Below, piece after piece: positions 1-9,559 of a DNA stretch of 64,000 bases. The notes below the pieces were generated by a model that had not been told where the DNA came from, ran no database searches, and saw only the letters and a program-made list of their open reading frames with translations. Each line of letters opens with the position of its first letter. Positions within the stretch are counted from its first letter, which is position 1. This stretch comes from Sambucus nigra (taxonomy: Eukaryota; Streptophyta; Magnoliopsida; Dipsacales; Adoxaceae). The stretch covers positions 786,398,384-786,462,383 of the forward strand of contig OX422207.1 in assembly GCA_949130495.1 (NCBI GenBank), given 5' to 3'. A program made the translations under genes and the position numbers.

Positions 1-273
1 CTAGCTGCGGGGTATTTCTTGCATATAGTTGAGCAAGTTTAAAAATTTTAAAAGTTTCCCCTTTAACTGCGGGGTACTTGCATATAACTGAGCAAGTTGA
101 AATTTGGAAGCGGCCCCTCTAGCTGCGAGGTACTTCTTGAATATAGCTGAGCAGTTTATAAATTTTAAAAGTTTCCCCTTTAACTGCGGGGTACTTGCAT
201 ATAACTGAGCAAGTTGAAATTCGGAAGCGGCCCCTCTAGCTGCGGGGTACTTCTTGCATATAGCTGAGCAGTT
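1..273. repeat. Tandem array, ~118 bp units made of two ~60 bp halves
   Basis: Units begin CTAGCTGCGGGGTA at about 1, 119 and 236. Each holds two related halves, one reading TAGCTGCGGGGTACTTCTTG and the other TTTAACTGCGGGGTACTTGC. The array resumes at 2279 after the inserted solo LTR (TTATAAATTTTT followed by a diverged GTGCGGTACTT). It probably belongs to the variable untranslated part of the Ogre/Tat-like element to its right, but that link is inferred. Confidence 0.8.
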
Positions 274-1364
274 TGAAAAACGTCGCTAATGTCGTTTAAT
301 ACAAGATTAAACTGTATAAGCAACTCCGAAATGTTTGTTGGAGAAACCCTTTTCTTTTGAAAATAAAAATTATAAACAAGATGTGTTTAAAAGAAACTTA
401 TGTACGAGAGTAATTAAGACTGTGTAATCAGTTTTTAAAACTAAGGCAGTTTCAAAAACTTCAGCACACTTATAGAATGAGATGAGTAGATGAAGATAAT
501 CAACACACAGATTTTAACGTGGTAAAACCTCTCCCAACAGAGGAAACATCCACGGTGACTTCTAAGTCACAAAAGTAAAAATCCACTAATAACAAAAATA
601 GTTACAAACAATACAACATGCAAGCACACAAATCAACCTATTCTAAGTTTAGGAATATACCCCACTTGGTGTCCTTCTAACTTCTCATAGATCTGATTTG
701 TTGATGATGTTTCTCCAGTTTGCTAACTTCCTTTGCTTTAGCTTCCTTATGTCGACTCAATGATCTCAGATCTTATACACAACACTTCCAGTGTAGTAGT
801 GTGTTAAGTGTTTGTGTAGTGATTCCTATTCACATGCATGAACTCACACACACTTAGATTTACAGACAGTCCTATAAAAATTACATATAAAGTCTATATG
901 CAGTGATTTTGTTTTCTTTCTTTATTACAAAACTATAAACCTTTTTTACCTTTAATATAACCCAGATTCCACGGATATCTCGCTTTTAAAATCGGTCAAG
1001 ATCCTAATCAATCTCTTTTTGAAAACATTTGTGAGATTGAAAATCTCCAAGTGTGAATCCAACTAGGTCTAGGTTAAGTTTTGTAAAAACAGAAACCATA
1101 AAACATTTTCAAAACCAAATGAATAAAGATTTTCTAAAACCAAGTAGAAAATATGCAGATCTAGTGAAAATGTAACATGCAGAGTATAGATCTAACGTTT
1201 CTATGAAAAAAGAAACAAGATCTTCACTCTTAATGTTTAAGTTGTGAACAAGATCAAAGCCAAGGAGGTTACAGCTTCAAATGAACAAACCACTCTCTCT
1301 CTCAAACACTCAGGATGTGTTTGGGGTTAAATATACGAAGGTTTGTTTCAGGAAAAATGAAGTG

Positions 1365-1386
1365 TTTAGGGTTAGGGTTAGGGTTT
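1365..1386. repeat. Short telomere-like tract
   Basis: About three TTTAGGG/TTAGGG units inside the solo LTR. Too short to be an interstitial telomere; recorded only as local composition. Confidence 0.5.
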
Positions 1387-1528
1387 GGTTTTGGGCTAAT
1401 AGAGTTTCCTTTCTCTCTCTTCTCTCTTTTCTTTTCTCTCTTCTCTCTCACTTCTCTCTTCTCTCTTATTTTTTTTTCTCTCAGAAAGACGAATGCCCAA
1501 AAGTCTTCTAAGGCTGAGAAGTGGAGGG

Positions 1529-1536
1529 TATTTATA
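1529..1536 (-). promoter_or_regulatory. TATA box of the solo LTR
   Basis: TATAAATA on the minus strand, about 740 bp into the LTR and just upstream of a purine-rich leader. The location is typical of a U3/R boundary. Confidence 0.6.
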
Positions 1537-2278
1537 GGGCTGAGGGAAGGTTCTGGATGTTCGAGGGAAATCAAGGGCTGAGATGAAGTCTTGCAAGGTT
1601 TGACTTGATCCAAGGGTAACAAAACAGCGGTGATTAAAAGGATTGTGATTGGTTCATATGGTTTGCACCGGGATTAACTAAGAACACATGCAGACCCTCG
1701 ATTGGGAATGATCCAACGATCAGCAATCACTCATCCAACCCTCTCACAAAAGAAACACAAATAGGTACACCCGGAGGATGACAAGTGTTGGCTTGTGAGT
1801 GGCTCTCACACGCGCGTCAAATTAATTACAGAACATCACCCTGAAGTCTCTAGCGCTTTGAGATCCTACCCAACCAAACATTTTAATGAAAACAGAAGTT
1901 TCCAAAATAGAATATTAACCCCACAAATTATATTATCCCATTTTATTAATAAAAACAATTATTAAAAAAAGTTTTAAAATGTTTAAAAAGGTTTAAAAAT
2001 TATTTAAAAAATTCCCAAAAAATTATTAAAGCTCCAATTCAAGGGGAATTAAACACACACTCAATTTTAAACAATATGAACACATGTATGCACTTCTAAT
2101 TGTGTGTAGTGTGATTCATTTTATACCTACATGAATTATTGAAGAGGATTAGAGAGATAGGTTCTGAGGCTTTTTGGATTCTAGGTTAGACAACCAATTT
2201 TGTCAATATTTCCAAATTAGTTGAGCACTTATACAATGTAGACTTAAGTAAGTCAAAGGTATAAGGTGCTTCACAGTT

Positions 2279-2949
2279 TATAAATTTTTTAGCGCAACCC
2301 CGTGTGACTGTGCGGTACTTTTAGTGCAACCCAATTTTGTTATGCATATTCATTTCTTGGGAAGTAACTAAGAGATGGGTTAGCCCTTCTCCTTCCACAA
2401 ACTTTGAATAAAATTTCACATATATCATAAATAAAGAAATAATTATTTCTTTATACAAAAAATTTCCCTTGGTCTGCAAGGTCCTTGTTCCAAACTTCTC
2501 TTGGGAACATTTTTTGTCTTTATAAAAATAACAAGTTTAGAGAGGGGTTAGACCCGCTTCTCCCTATTTTCTGAAAACTGATCAATTACATTTTTCTTAA
2601 GAACAGAGGTTAGGACTTGTTCTCTAGGCTATAAATCTCTATGGAATAATAATAAAAATGAAGGTTTTTATTATTATTATTATTACTAGGAGGATAACCC
2701 CCTACCGGTCAGGTGACAAAAAAAAAATGTTATGTCTGTAAGGGCTTTATTCAGTATACCCCTTGGGATGGATATTCCTCCAATTATAATGAGGAAATAC
2801 CTTCATGTCATGGACCCTCTTCTAATCTAGTAGAGGTTCTACTATACTATTAAGAAAGAGAAAGCATTAGTCTGGGGTACCTTTTGTTGAGCAATTCTAT
2901 GACTTTCTGTCTATATTCCGATCGCTTCTACTTTTTTTAGTTTAAATGC
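2279..2949. other. Untranslated retroelement DNA, unassigned
   Basis: It begins with a diverged piece of the ~118 bp repeat (2279-2340) and then becomes AT-rich with no readable ORF on either strand. A short TTA/ATT microsatellite lies at 2667-2686 and a poly-A run near 2718. It is probably internal sequence of the minus-strand Ogre/Tat-like element, judged by position only. Confidence 0.4.
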
Positions 2950-5827
2950 TTCAAGGGGTTCGTCGTGCGAGGTATCAGTCATGGGAAAGTTCTCTGTCTG
3001 GGATTCTTACCATTCAGGGTTCCTCGCTTGGGATCTATTCCCCTGGGGGTCCCTCATCAAGGGCATCACAAAATTTGATCTCCTAGCCCATAGCAACTGC
3101 AGGTGGGTGTTCTTTACGAAAAACATATGTGGTAGGGGGATTCTTTACTGATGAGGGTTCCTCACTTAGAGTCCCCAAGTCCCCTCTTCACTGGATTCCT
3201 CATTCGCAATTCTCCTATCTTATATACGAGGGTTTCCACATTAGAAGCGTTGATCACGTTGGGTTCCTCGGTCAGATTTCCACCTAAAGATATTTCCTCT
3301 TCTGAGGATCTTGCAGCGGAGGGTTCCTCGCTTGAAGTCACCAAGTCCCTTCTTCACAAGGCGTCCTCGCCTACTGTCGCGGCAGCGAAGGGTTCCTCGT
3401 GCGCGGATGGTTTGTGACTTAAGGGTTCCTCATTGGATGAAATTATAAATAAGGAAACTAGCGCCACAGGTCCCTTGCTTGGTGATGAGTACCTCCAAAT
3501 TTCGTGATGTGGAGCAACAATTCTTGACTTATGATATTGAACCACAATTCGTGATGTCGATGAATCCAAGGAAGTTCCTCGCCGCTGCCTGAGATGTCGA
3601 GGGTTCCTCACAAGGGCCATTAATCATTGAGGGTTCCTCGCGACCCTATGATATGGATACGGGTTCCTCGTTCACTTTTTTAAAAAAAAATCAAGGGTTC
3701 CGCGGCTAGTTTATATGAAAATTTGGGCTCCTCGTGTGAAGTTTCAACCACAAGGGCTATTTTATTATATTTTTTTTATACGACTATGACCTCATATGCT
3801 ATCTCAAACATGAGAGGTGCCTCAAGCACCGAGGATTCTTCGTCTGAAACACTTACATCAGCTTCAGGTTCTTCAACCACACGGATTTTTGAGGGCTTCC
3901 CATCTTCATTAATCCAGATGAGTTCCTCGTCTGAAATGGTTGTGAATTTTTATCGTTTACTAGGTTCCTCGTTGGCGGCATCTGAGGGTTTGGAACACAT
4001 GGGTACCTCGTCAGAAACTGGGCTAGACCCTTATTTTCCCAGGAGTTCCTCGTCGACGGTAGCTATGTCGGATAATCTAGGATATATCATAGACGGGGGT
4101 TCCTCGCCAGTTGTTTATCAATTCGAGAGTTCCTCACATGTGCTTGGCCCCTCAATGCTTAGAGGTTCCTCGCCGTCATTGAACTTGTCCTTCATAGGAT
4201 ATTGTGGGTTCCTCGTAAGGGCCGTTAATCATTGATGGTTTCTCGCCCATGTGCAACGTTGACAGGTGTTCCTCGTATATTCTGTATATAATCAAGGGTT
4301 CCTCGACTGAAACATTTGCAGTAACTTGGGGTTCCTCATTGATTAATTTAGTGGGTTCCTCGCCGACCCATGTTTTCATAGGGAGTACGCTGTCGGCCAC
4401 GGGTTCCTCGCGATTCCCCCTATTAGTGGGTTCCCCGTCTACTATGGTCGTTGGGTTTTTTGCCCCAAATTTTTTTTCATGAGGAGTCTTCGCGCGCCAC
4501 TTTCTCATTTGGCCTTGAGTCGGGTTCCTCGCATGAGGCGTCCACTGCCGAGGGCTTGGAACCTATGGGTTCCTCGCCGAAAATAATTTTCTATGTGGGG
4601 TTCCTCGCGCCTCGCCCCAGATATGGAGAGTCCCTCGCGTCACGCAATTATGGGTTCCTCGCCCATTGGTGGGTGTTCCTCGCGTGGTGAAGCTTTGCTT
4701 GGAGAGGGGGGTCTCGACGGATGGAATTTTGTTTGGAGCGAGGGGGTCTCGACTGGTTCCCCTGTGACCTTGGGTGTCTCGACCAGTGGGTGTGTGGAGA
4801 TGGGAGTCTCGTCTGCTTCCCATATGACTTTGGGTGTTTTAAACAGTGGTTTCGTGGAGATGGGTGTCTCGAGCAGTGGATGTGTGGAATTGGGGGTCTC
4901 GTCCGATTTCCACGCATCCTTGGGTTTTGTAGTTGGGGTATCTGCTACTGATGGTTTGTCGTGGGTGGACCCACTATCCGTGGGCTCCTCACAGTGTACC
5001 CATTTAACTGAGGGTTCCTCGCGAGCTATCCCCATATCCAAGGGTGTCTCGACCTCATACTTCATCGAGACTGCTGCCACGACTTCTCTTGTTGGAAACG
5101 AGGGACACCCAGGGTTCCCCGCCCATGGGTTCCTAGTGCCTCGACTTCCCATCCGGGGGTGTCTCGACCTCATGCTTCGTCGAGAGTGCTGCCACGACTT
5201 CTTTATTGACGACGAGGGACACCCAGGGTTCCTCGCGAGTTGACATTTCTATAAGGGTTGCTGCTGATACTTCCCCTTTTTTTTGCGACAAGGGAGAACC
5301 AGGGTTTTTCATACATGGGTTCCTCGCGAGTTGGTGTTTTATGAGGGGATGCTGCTGCTGAGAATTCCTTACTTGGAATTTCTACCACGATGGATTCTTT
5401 TCTTGAGGGTTCCTCATCGCTATCATTGAGTGCGAGGAGTTCCTCGACCATACCCTCGCCAAACACTTAGGGATCCTGGGGTTCCTGCCAGTGAACTTGA
5501 CGGTTGTCACAACTTGCTCCAGCACCGTCCTCCGCGACAGATCTACTTCCACCGGAATTGCCACCGGAACGGCTACCCCTCCACAGGGGGTTGCTACTGG
5601 TCTTACACAATCTTGACCCAAACTTGCCAAGTCTTAAAAACGTACCCATAAGCCTCTGCCACCGGAGCTGTTGCCGGTGAGCTGGTCTGCCCTCCCGGAG
5701 GAGCAGGTACCTTTGCTCCGGTCACCACCACATCCACCTGAGTGGCCTGGTCTCTCTGAGCTCCATTCCCAGATGGAATGTCTTCAAACACTGGCTTCTT
5801 AGAAACATAAAAACCTTCTTTGTCCAT
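2950..5827 (-). pseudogene. ORF next to the primer-binding site with EEP/ETP repeats (Ogre ORF1-like)
   Basis: An ATG at 5825-5827 lies about 13 bases inside the primer-binding site and opens MDKEGFYVSKKPVFEDIP. The reading frame then shifts at about 5620, 5470, 5190 and 4550. From 5470 downward the product is a repeat of acidic-proline words, EEP or ETP, spaced 8-11 residues (for example VGEEPTKLINEEP near 4370-4410). On the plus strand this appears as the recurring word GGGTTCCTCG, often 30 bases apart. Changes from EEP (GAGGAACCC) to ETP (GAGACACCC) keep the minus frame. Ogre elements are known to carry an extra ORF1 before gag; assigning this as its counterpart is an inference from position. 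No domain is recognised. Confidence 0.6.
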
Positions 5828-5840
5828 TGAAAGTGAGGAT

Positions 5841-5863
5841 ACCTCCCCAGCAGAGTCGCCAAA
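5841..5863 (-). other. Primer-binding site of the Ogre/Tat-like element
   Basis: The minus strand reads TGGCGACTCTGCTGGGGAGG directly after the LTR end TACA. This matches the tRNA-Arg-type primer site known for Ogre elements, and it fixes both the LTR edge (5864) and the minus orientation. Confidence 0.75.
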
Positions 5864-6242
5864 TGTAGGAGGGTAGTGAGACTAGGGTCTATGAATAACT
5901 GGAAAGGGTGAGGCGTGACCCACTCCAATGGACACTGCCTGCAAGGTCTTCAAGGTCTCCTGGTGCAACTTCTGAAGAAAACTTCTCCTTCTGGTAACAA
6001 TGGAACTCAAGCTTCAACTCACTCCCTGCAAGAAGATGAACTTTCACAACAAAAATAGTAATTTTCTCAAGGGAAACACCTGAGAGTGATGGCTGTCAGT
6101 GGGGAGTGAAGGAACAAGGCACTTAGCACTAAGAGAATGAGCAGGGAGAGAATACTTAGGTAGGTCTGGTGATATTTTGGCAGAGTAACAATGCAAATTC
6201 TAGTGTCCATCCTCTCATCCCTATGACCTTGCCCAGGGGTCC

Positions 6243-6250
6243 TATTTATA
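6243..6250 (-). promoter_or_regulatory. TATA box in the Ogre/Tat-like LTR
   Basis: The minus strand reads AAGTATAAATAGGACC, a strong plant core-promoter match placed between U3 and the primer-binding site. It supports minus-strand transcription into the EEP-repeat ORF. Confidence 0.65.
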
Positions 6251-6934
6251 CTTGGGCACTAAGGCTGGGTTGGCACTTTTGGCGCCAAAACTTTGAGGGT
6301 TGGTGAGGGACAAAGTCTGCAGTGTACTATTTGTCCCTACCTGCAGGCAGGTCTGCCTGTCCCCTCTGGCAGATGCCCCCTGACGCCGACCAAAGTTCAA
6401 AAGCAAGTATGTCTTCTAATGGAGACAAAATATCTTATTTGCTAAATATCTTTTGAAACGGTAACTTTGATACAAACTTTGTAAACTTGAGGGGGGGTCT
6501 CGAGGACCACCTCCTCTAAAATATTTGCAAGCTTGAGGGGGGTCTCGAGGACATCCTTCTAAAATCATTTTTCTTGAGAGGGGTTTAGAGGACCCTCTCC
6601 TTTAAAATCATTTTATAAACAGTTCTTTTCTTGTGAGCATCCAGCCCTTTGGTTGCTCACTTCACTTGTGACTAAGTGTGAGGTGTGTGAGGACTGGGTG
6701 ACCCTAGGGTCTCCTACTAGTATTCTCTCAATCCTATAGTGCTAAGTGGTTGAGCTTGCTCAACATACCTTGTCCCTCAGCGGCCAAGCCAAAACTCCCA
6801 GGATGTCCCAACGCGCCTGTTCGAGCCCTGCTTGCTCGACTAGGCAACCTGTACAAGAAAGTAAAGTGTTAGTGCTGTTGTTCATTTAGGCACTTCTCGA
6901 ATAACATTTCTGCAGTGACTCTTGTTGTAGTAGA

Positions 6935-7960
6935 GCTGACGCTTGAAGCGGCACTGACCCTTGTAGCGGCGCTGACACTTGGAGCGGCGCAGACACTTGC
7001 AGTGGCGCCGACCCCGATAGCGATGCTGACTTGCAGCGGCGCTGGTACCTGAAACGGCACCGACACTTGCAGCGGCGCGGACACTTGCGGCGGCGTAGAC
7101 ACTTGTAGTGGCGCTGACACTTGCAGCGGCGCAGACACTTGAAGCGGCGCTGGCACTTGAAGTGGCGCCGGCCCTTGCGGCGGCGCGGACACTTGCAGCG
7201 GCGCTGGTACTTGAAGCAGCACCGACACTTGCGGCGGCGTAGACACTTGAAGCGGCGCTGACACTTGAAGCGGCGCTGACACTTACGGCGGCGCAGACAC
7301 TTGAAGCGGCGCTGGCACTTGAAGTGGCGCCGACCCTTGCGGCGGCGCGGACACTTGCAGCGGCGCTGGTACTTGAAGCGGCGCCGACACTTGCAGTGGC
7401 GCGGATGCTTGAAGCGGCGCTGACCCTTGCGGCGGCGCTGACACTTGCAGCGACGCTGACCCTTGAAGCGGCGCTGACACTTGCAGCGGCGTTGACGCTT
7501 GCAGCGGCGTTGACCCTTGCAGCGGCGTAGACGCTTGCAGCGACGCTAACACTTGAAGCGGCGCTGGCCCTTGAAGTGGCGTCGACACTTGCAGCGGCGG
7601 GGACACTTGCGGCGGCGCTGGCATGAGAAACGGCGCTGGCACTTGAAGCGGCACCGACCCTTGCGGCGGCGCGAACACTTGAAGTGGCGCTGATACTTGA
7701 AGTGGCGATGACGCTTGAAGTGGCGCTGACACTTGAAGCGGCGCTGACGCTTGAAGTGGCGCTGATACTTGAAGCGGCGCTTACACTTGAAGCGGTGCTG
7801 GCACTTCACCCGGCGCAGGCACTTGGAGCGGCGGCACTGACCCTTGTGTCGGCGCTGGTACTTGAAGCGACGCCGACACTTGCAGCGGCGCTGGCCCTTG
7901 CAGCGGCGCTGACACTTGCAATGTCGTTGACACTTCAGGGGCGCTGGCACTTGCAGTGGC
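6935..7960. repeat. 18 bp minisatellite, about 55 copies
   Basis: Units of the type GCGGCGCTGACACTTGAA, with variants CCGACA, CTGGCA and GTAGAC, run for about 1 kb with little drift in length. Because 18 is a multiple of three, both strands stay open for more than 130 codons (APLQVS repeats on minus, TLAAAL on plus). These are repeat artefacts within the LTR and are not called as genes. Confidence 0.9.
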
Positions 7961-7964
7961 GCTG

Positions 7965-8215
7965 GGGGTTCCTGCCGAATATGAGTTTCTGTCAGGACCC
8001 TGGGGTGGTTCCTTCTCAATTATGCGTTTCTGTCGGGACCCTAGGTGGGTTCCTTCTTAATACAAGTTTCTGCCGGGACCCTGGGGGGTTCCTGCCCAAT
8101 ATGAGTTTCTGCCGGGACCCCGGGGGGGTTCCTGCTCAATATGAGTTTCTACCGGGACCTCGGGGGGTTCCTGCTCAATATGAGTTTCTGTCGGGACCCT
8201 CGGTTTCTTCTCAGT
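7965..8215. repeat. ~44 bp tandem repeat, six copies
   Basis: Units read GTTCCTGC(C/T)CAATATGAG followed by TTTCTGCCGGGACCCTGGGG. They abut the 18 bp array and then break into an AT-rich spacer (8216-8267). The GGGTTCCT word also dominates the EEP-repeat ORF at 2950-5470, which may be chance or a shared origin. Confidence 0.88.
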
Positions 8216-8267
8216 ATTTCTAATAAAATAATATTTTTACTTTTTTATAGGTAGACACCCTTCTACA

Positions 8268-8945
8268 GGATCGTTCGTCCGCATGGTAAGTTCCAATTGC
8301 GCACAGGGTGGACCGTTGGAAAGGTTAGGAGATGTACTTAGACATTCCAAAGAGTTTGACCCGATTTGGGTAGTTGACTTTGGTCAAACGGGCCCGAAAA
8401 GCATTCGGTGACCTCTCGGCGTCGAACGGATCGTTCGTCCACATGGTAAGTCAGAATCGCGCACGGGATGGATCGTTGGAAAGGTTATTCAGTGCCCTTT
8501 GAAGATTCATTCAGCCTCGGTCGAGCTGAAGAATTGACATAGGTCAAACAGATCCCGGGAGCGCCCGGTGGCGTCTGGGTCAAGTTTCGGACGCAAACGG
8601 ATCGTTCGTCCGCATGGTAAGTCGGAATCGCGCACCGGGCGGTCCGTTGGAAAGGGTATTCAGTGCCCTTTGAAGATTCATTCAGTCTCACTCGAGATAA
8701 AGAGTTTGACTTTTGGGTCAAACAGAGCTCACGAGCGCCCGATGGACTCTGGGTCAAGTTTCGAACGCAAACGGATCGTTTATCCGCATGGTAAGTTGAA
8801 ATCGCGCACGGGGCGGTCCATTGGAAAGGGTATTCAGTGCCCTTTGAAGATTCATTCAGTCTTGATCGAGATGAATAGTTTGACTTTTAGGTCAAACTGA
8901 GCCGGGGAGTGCCCGATGGTTTCTAGGTCAGTAATCGGGACATGA
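8268..8945. repeat. 160-174 bp tandem repeat, four copies
   Basis: Copies start GGATCGTTCGTCC or a close variant at 8268, 8428, 8599 and 8773. Copies 2-4 share GTGCCCTTTGAAGATTCATT; copy 1 is the most diverged and shortest. This unit length is in the usual range for plant satellite monomers. It lies at the outer end of the LTR. Confidence 0.9.
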
Positions 8946-9020
8946 CCTAGGTTTGTAGTGATGGAGGGAGGTACTAGGGACCTAAGGAGAGTTAGGGGGT
9001 AACAAAATGGGGTGTGTACA

Positions 9021-9559
9021 GATATACTATCACAACAGAGATGCACCCAGCTCTCATAATACCTTTCGATCTCTCTTCAAATCTTAAAAGATAAATCAAA
9101 CTATCTCGAGCCGCGAATTATCATGCACACGTCTACATATGTTGACGGCCACCGGTTCCCCAAGCCAACCTTTCTTGGACACTCACATACATGTTAACAC
9201 CCACCTGTTATACGGATGCAGAGTCATACACAAGCACTCTTGTGTACCCATACTGACTTAAGTGACATTCATTCACCTCTCACTGATGTCATTTTCATAC
9301 CTAAGCACCTATCTACGCTTTAAAAGATTCTCAAATTAAGGTCTCTAAGCGTGTTATAAAATAAACTAAAAAGTATTCACATAATTTAAATAGCTCTAAT
9401 AAGAATATAATTAAATAAGCATAAAGAACAAGTAAGGGGACGATCTCAGGGGACGAGAGATAAGAATTCCCCATTCCCGTGTGATTCCCCCTCGGGCGCA
9501 TCACTTCTCGGGGACCATAACACCACACTGGCATGCACTACATATACTTGAAAATAAAC
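9021..9559. other. Unassigned repeat-like DNA
   Basis: No supportable ORF. A CTCTCATAATACCTTTCGATC region followed by TTCCCCAAGCC resembles untranslated LTR sequence, but I found no matching partner or target duplication in the window. Confidence 0.3.

Larger units (their letters stand above)
274..2273 (-). mobile_element. Solo LTR, 2.0 kb, in the tandem array
   Basis: Termini are TGAAAAACG and GGTGCTTCA, flanked by the 5 bp duplication CAGTT at 269-273 and 2274-2278. Removing the insert rejoins the host repeat as GAGCAGTTTATAAATTTT, the same string seen intact near 148-165, so the boundaries are firm. Sense is minus: a TATAAATA box lies on the minus strand at 1529-1536, followed by a GA-rich leader (a CT tract on the plus strand, 1409-1486). 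A GTGGTAAAACC...CCACGG block near 518-556 resembles one seen in many plant LTRs. There is no coding sequence. Short ORFs across the CT tract are low-complexity artefacts. Confidence 0.85.
5864..9020 (-). mobile_element. 5' LTR of an Ogre/Tat-like retrotransposon (~3.2 kb)
   Basis: Read on the minus strand it begins TGTACACACCCCATTTTG at 9020 and ends CCTCCTACA at 5864, directly against the primer-binding site. A TATAAATA box lies on the minus strand at 6243-6250, leaving roughly 380 bases for R-U5. Most of U3 is tandem repeats: ~170 bp units at 8268-8945, ~44 bp units at 7965-8215 and 18 bp units at 6935-7960. The partner LTR would lie beyond the left edge, so no target duplication can be tested; GATAT follows at 9021. 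The outer end at 9020 is chosen on the TG...CA rule and is less certain than the inner end. Confidence 0.7.

Noticed and set aside
1365..1386. Interstitial telomere
   Set aside because: Only about three units, inside an LTR.
1281..1622. Overlapping ORFs around a CT-rich tract
   Set aside because: Low-complexity translation of the leader and TATA region of the solo LTR; no domain.
6869..8223. Long ORFs on both strands (APLQVS repeats, TLAAAL repeats)
   Set aside because: They come from the 18 bp array, whose period is a multiple of three, and lie in LTR U3. Open frames on both strands at once show they are not selected.
8268..8945. CRISPR-like direct repeats
   Set aside because: Repeat units are 160-174 bp with no unique spacers, in a plant LTR.
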